NCBI GenBank assembly: GCA_950097015.1
Contig: CATNEN010000038.1
Location: 18,424,001-18,488,000, forward strand
Reading direction: 5' to 3'
Length of the DNA: 64,000 nt
Source: Macrostomum hystrix
Lineage: Eukaryota; Platyhelminthes; Macrostomidae
Position 1 is the stretch's first letter. Every line of letters begins with the position of its first letter. The position numbers were made by a program, and so were the translations under genes. Positions 63,339 through 64,000 of the stretch are shown here, in pieces. A model generated the notes under the pieces. It worked only from the letters and a program-made list of their open reading frames with translations, did not search any database and was not told the origin of the DNA.

Positions 63339-63340
63339 GT

Positions 63341-64000
63341 TAGCAATTCACTCCATGGGTATAGATTAGCAATCCACTCCATGGGTATATATTAGCAAGC
63401 CACTCCATGGGGATAGATTAGCAATCCACTCCATGGGTATAGATTAGCAATCCACTCCATGGGTATAGATTAGCAATCCACTCCATGGGGATAGATTAGC
63501 AATCCACTCCATGGGTATATATTAGCAATCCACTCCATGGGTATAGATTAGCAATCCACTCCATGGGTATAGATTAGCAATCCACTCCATGGGGATAGAT
63601 TAGCAATCCACTCCATGGGGATAGATTAGCAATCCACTCCATGGGGATAGATTAACAATCCGCTCCATGGGTATATATTAGCAATCCACTCCATGGGTAT
63701 AGATTAGCAATCCACTCCATGGGTATAGATTAGCAATCCACTCCATGGGTATAGATTAGCAATCCACTCCATGGGTATAGATTAGCAATCCACTCCATGG
63801 GTATAGATTAACAATCCACTCCATGGGGATAGATTAGCAATCCACTCCATGGGGATAGATTAACAATCCGCTCCATGGGTATATATTAGCAATCCACTCC
63901 ATGGGTATAGATTAGCAATCCACTCCATGGGTATAGATTAGCAATCCACTCCATGGGTATAGATTAGCAATCCACTCCATGGGTATAGATTAGCAATCCA
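63341..64000. repeat. Minisatellite, 26-bp unit, runs off the window
   Basis: At least 25 copies with core ATAGATTAGCAATCCACTCC followed by ATGGGT. The first unit starts at the exon 31 donor. GGGGATAG and GGGTATAT variants recur in a block pattern. The array continues past the window end. Confidence 0.96.

Overview
The window is animal (metazoan) nuclear DNA lying almost entirely inside one large, intron-rich gene on the + strand. I could assemble 31 exons from 1437 to 63338. Each has AG/GT boundaries, and the reading phase carries across all 30 junctions without an internal stop, giving about 2,617 codons. The product has the domain order of a polycystin-1 (PKD1) type receptor/channel: PKD repeats, REJ module, GAIN/GPS cleavage site, first membrane helix, PLAT domain, further membrane helices, and the start of the polycystin (TOP) extracellular domain. 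Both ends of the gene (signal peptide, N-terminal domains and promoter; last membrane helices and poly(A) site) lie outside the window. Residue numbers below count from the first complete codon in the window.

Layout: exons 1-8 (1437-22732) encode PKD-type Ig-like repeats. Exons 9-16 (24594-37029) encode the REJ region. Exons 17-23 (39345-52879) encode the GAIN-like region and GPS. Exon 24 carries TM1 and the start of PLAT. Exons 25-30 (57574-62122) carry the rest of PLAT, TM2-TM6 and cytoplasmic loops. Exon 31 (62748-63338) carries part of the polycystin domain.

The introns are the unusual part. About half of the window (roughly 31 kb by my boundaries) is tandem minisatellite, against about 7.9 kb of coding sequence. 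Nearly every intron longer than a few hundred bases holds its own array with a unit of 10 to 61 bp, while introns of about 70-160 bp hold none. The exceptions filled by something else are intron 16 (no array), intron 22 (a SINE fragment) and intron 28 (nested SINEs). Three tRNA-derived SINE families, one hAT-type MITE with a perfect 8-bp target duplication, and one 2,045-bp element bounded by inverted repeats and a 7-bp target duplication are also present. The 16-bp repeat inside the hAT MITE matches the unit of two large arrays elsewhere in the gene, and the 2,045-bp element is itself almost wholly a 16-bp array. This suggests that mobile elements seeded some of the minisatellites.

Organism: the gene family and introns make it an animal. 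The SINE style and minisatellite-filled introns would suit a spiralian such as a flatworm, but I cannot prove the taxon from this window. No prokaryotic genes, rRNA, functional tRNA or CRISPR array was found. Most long open frames in the window are read-through of tandem repeats.
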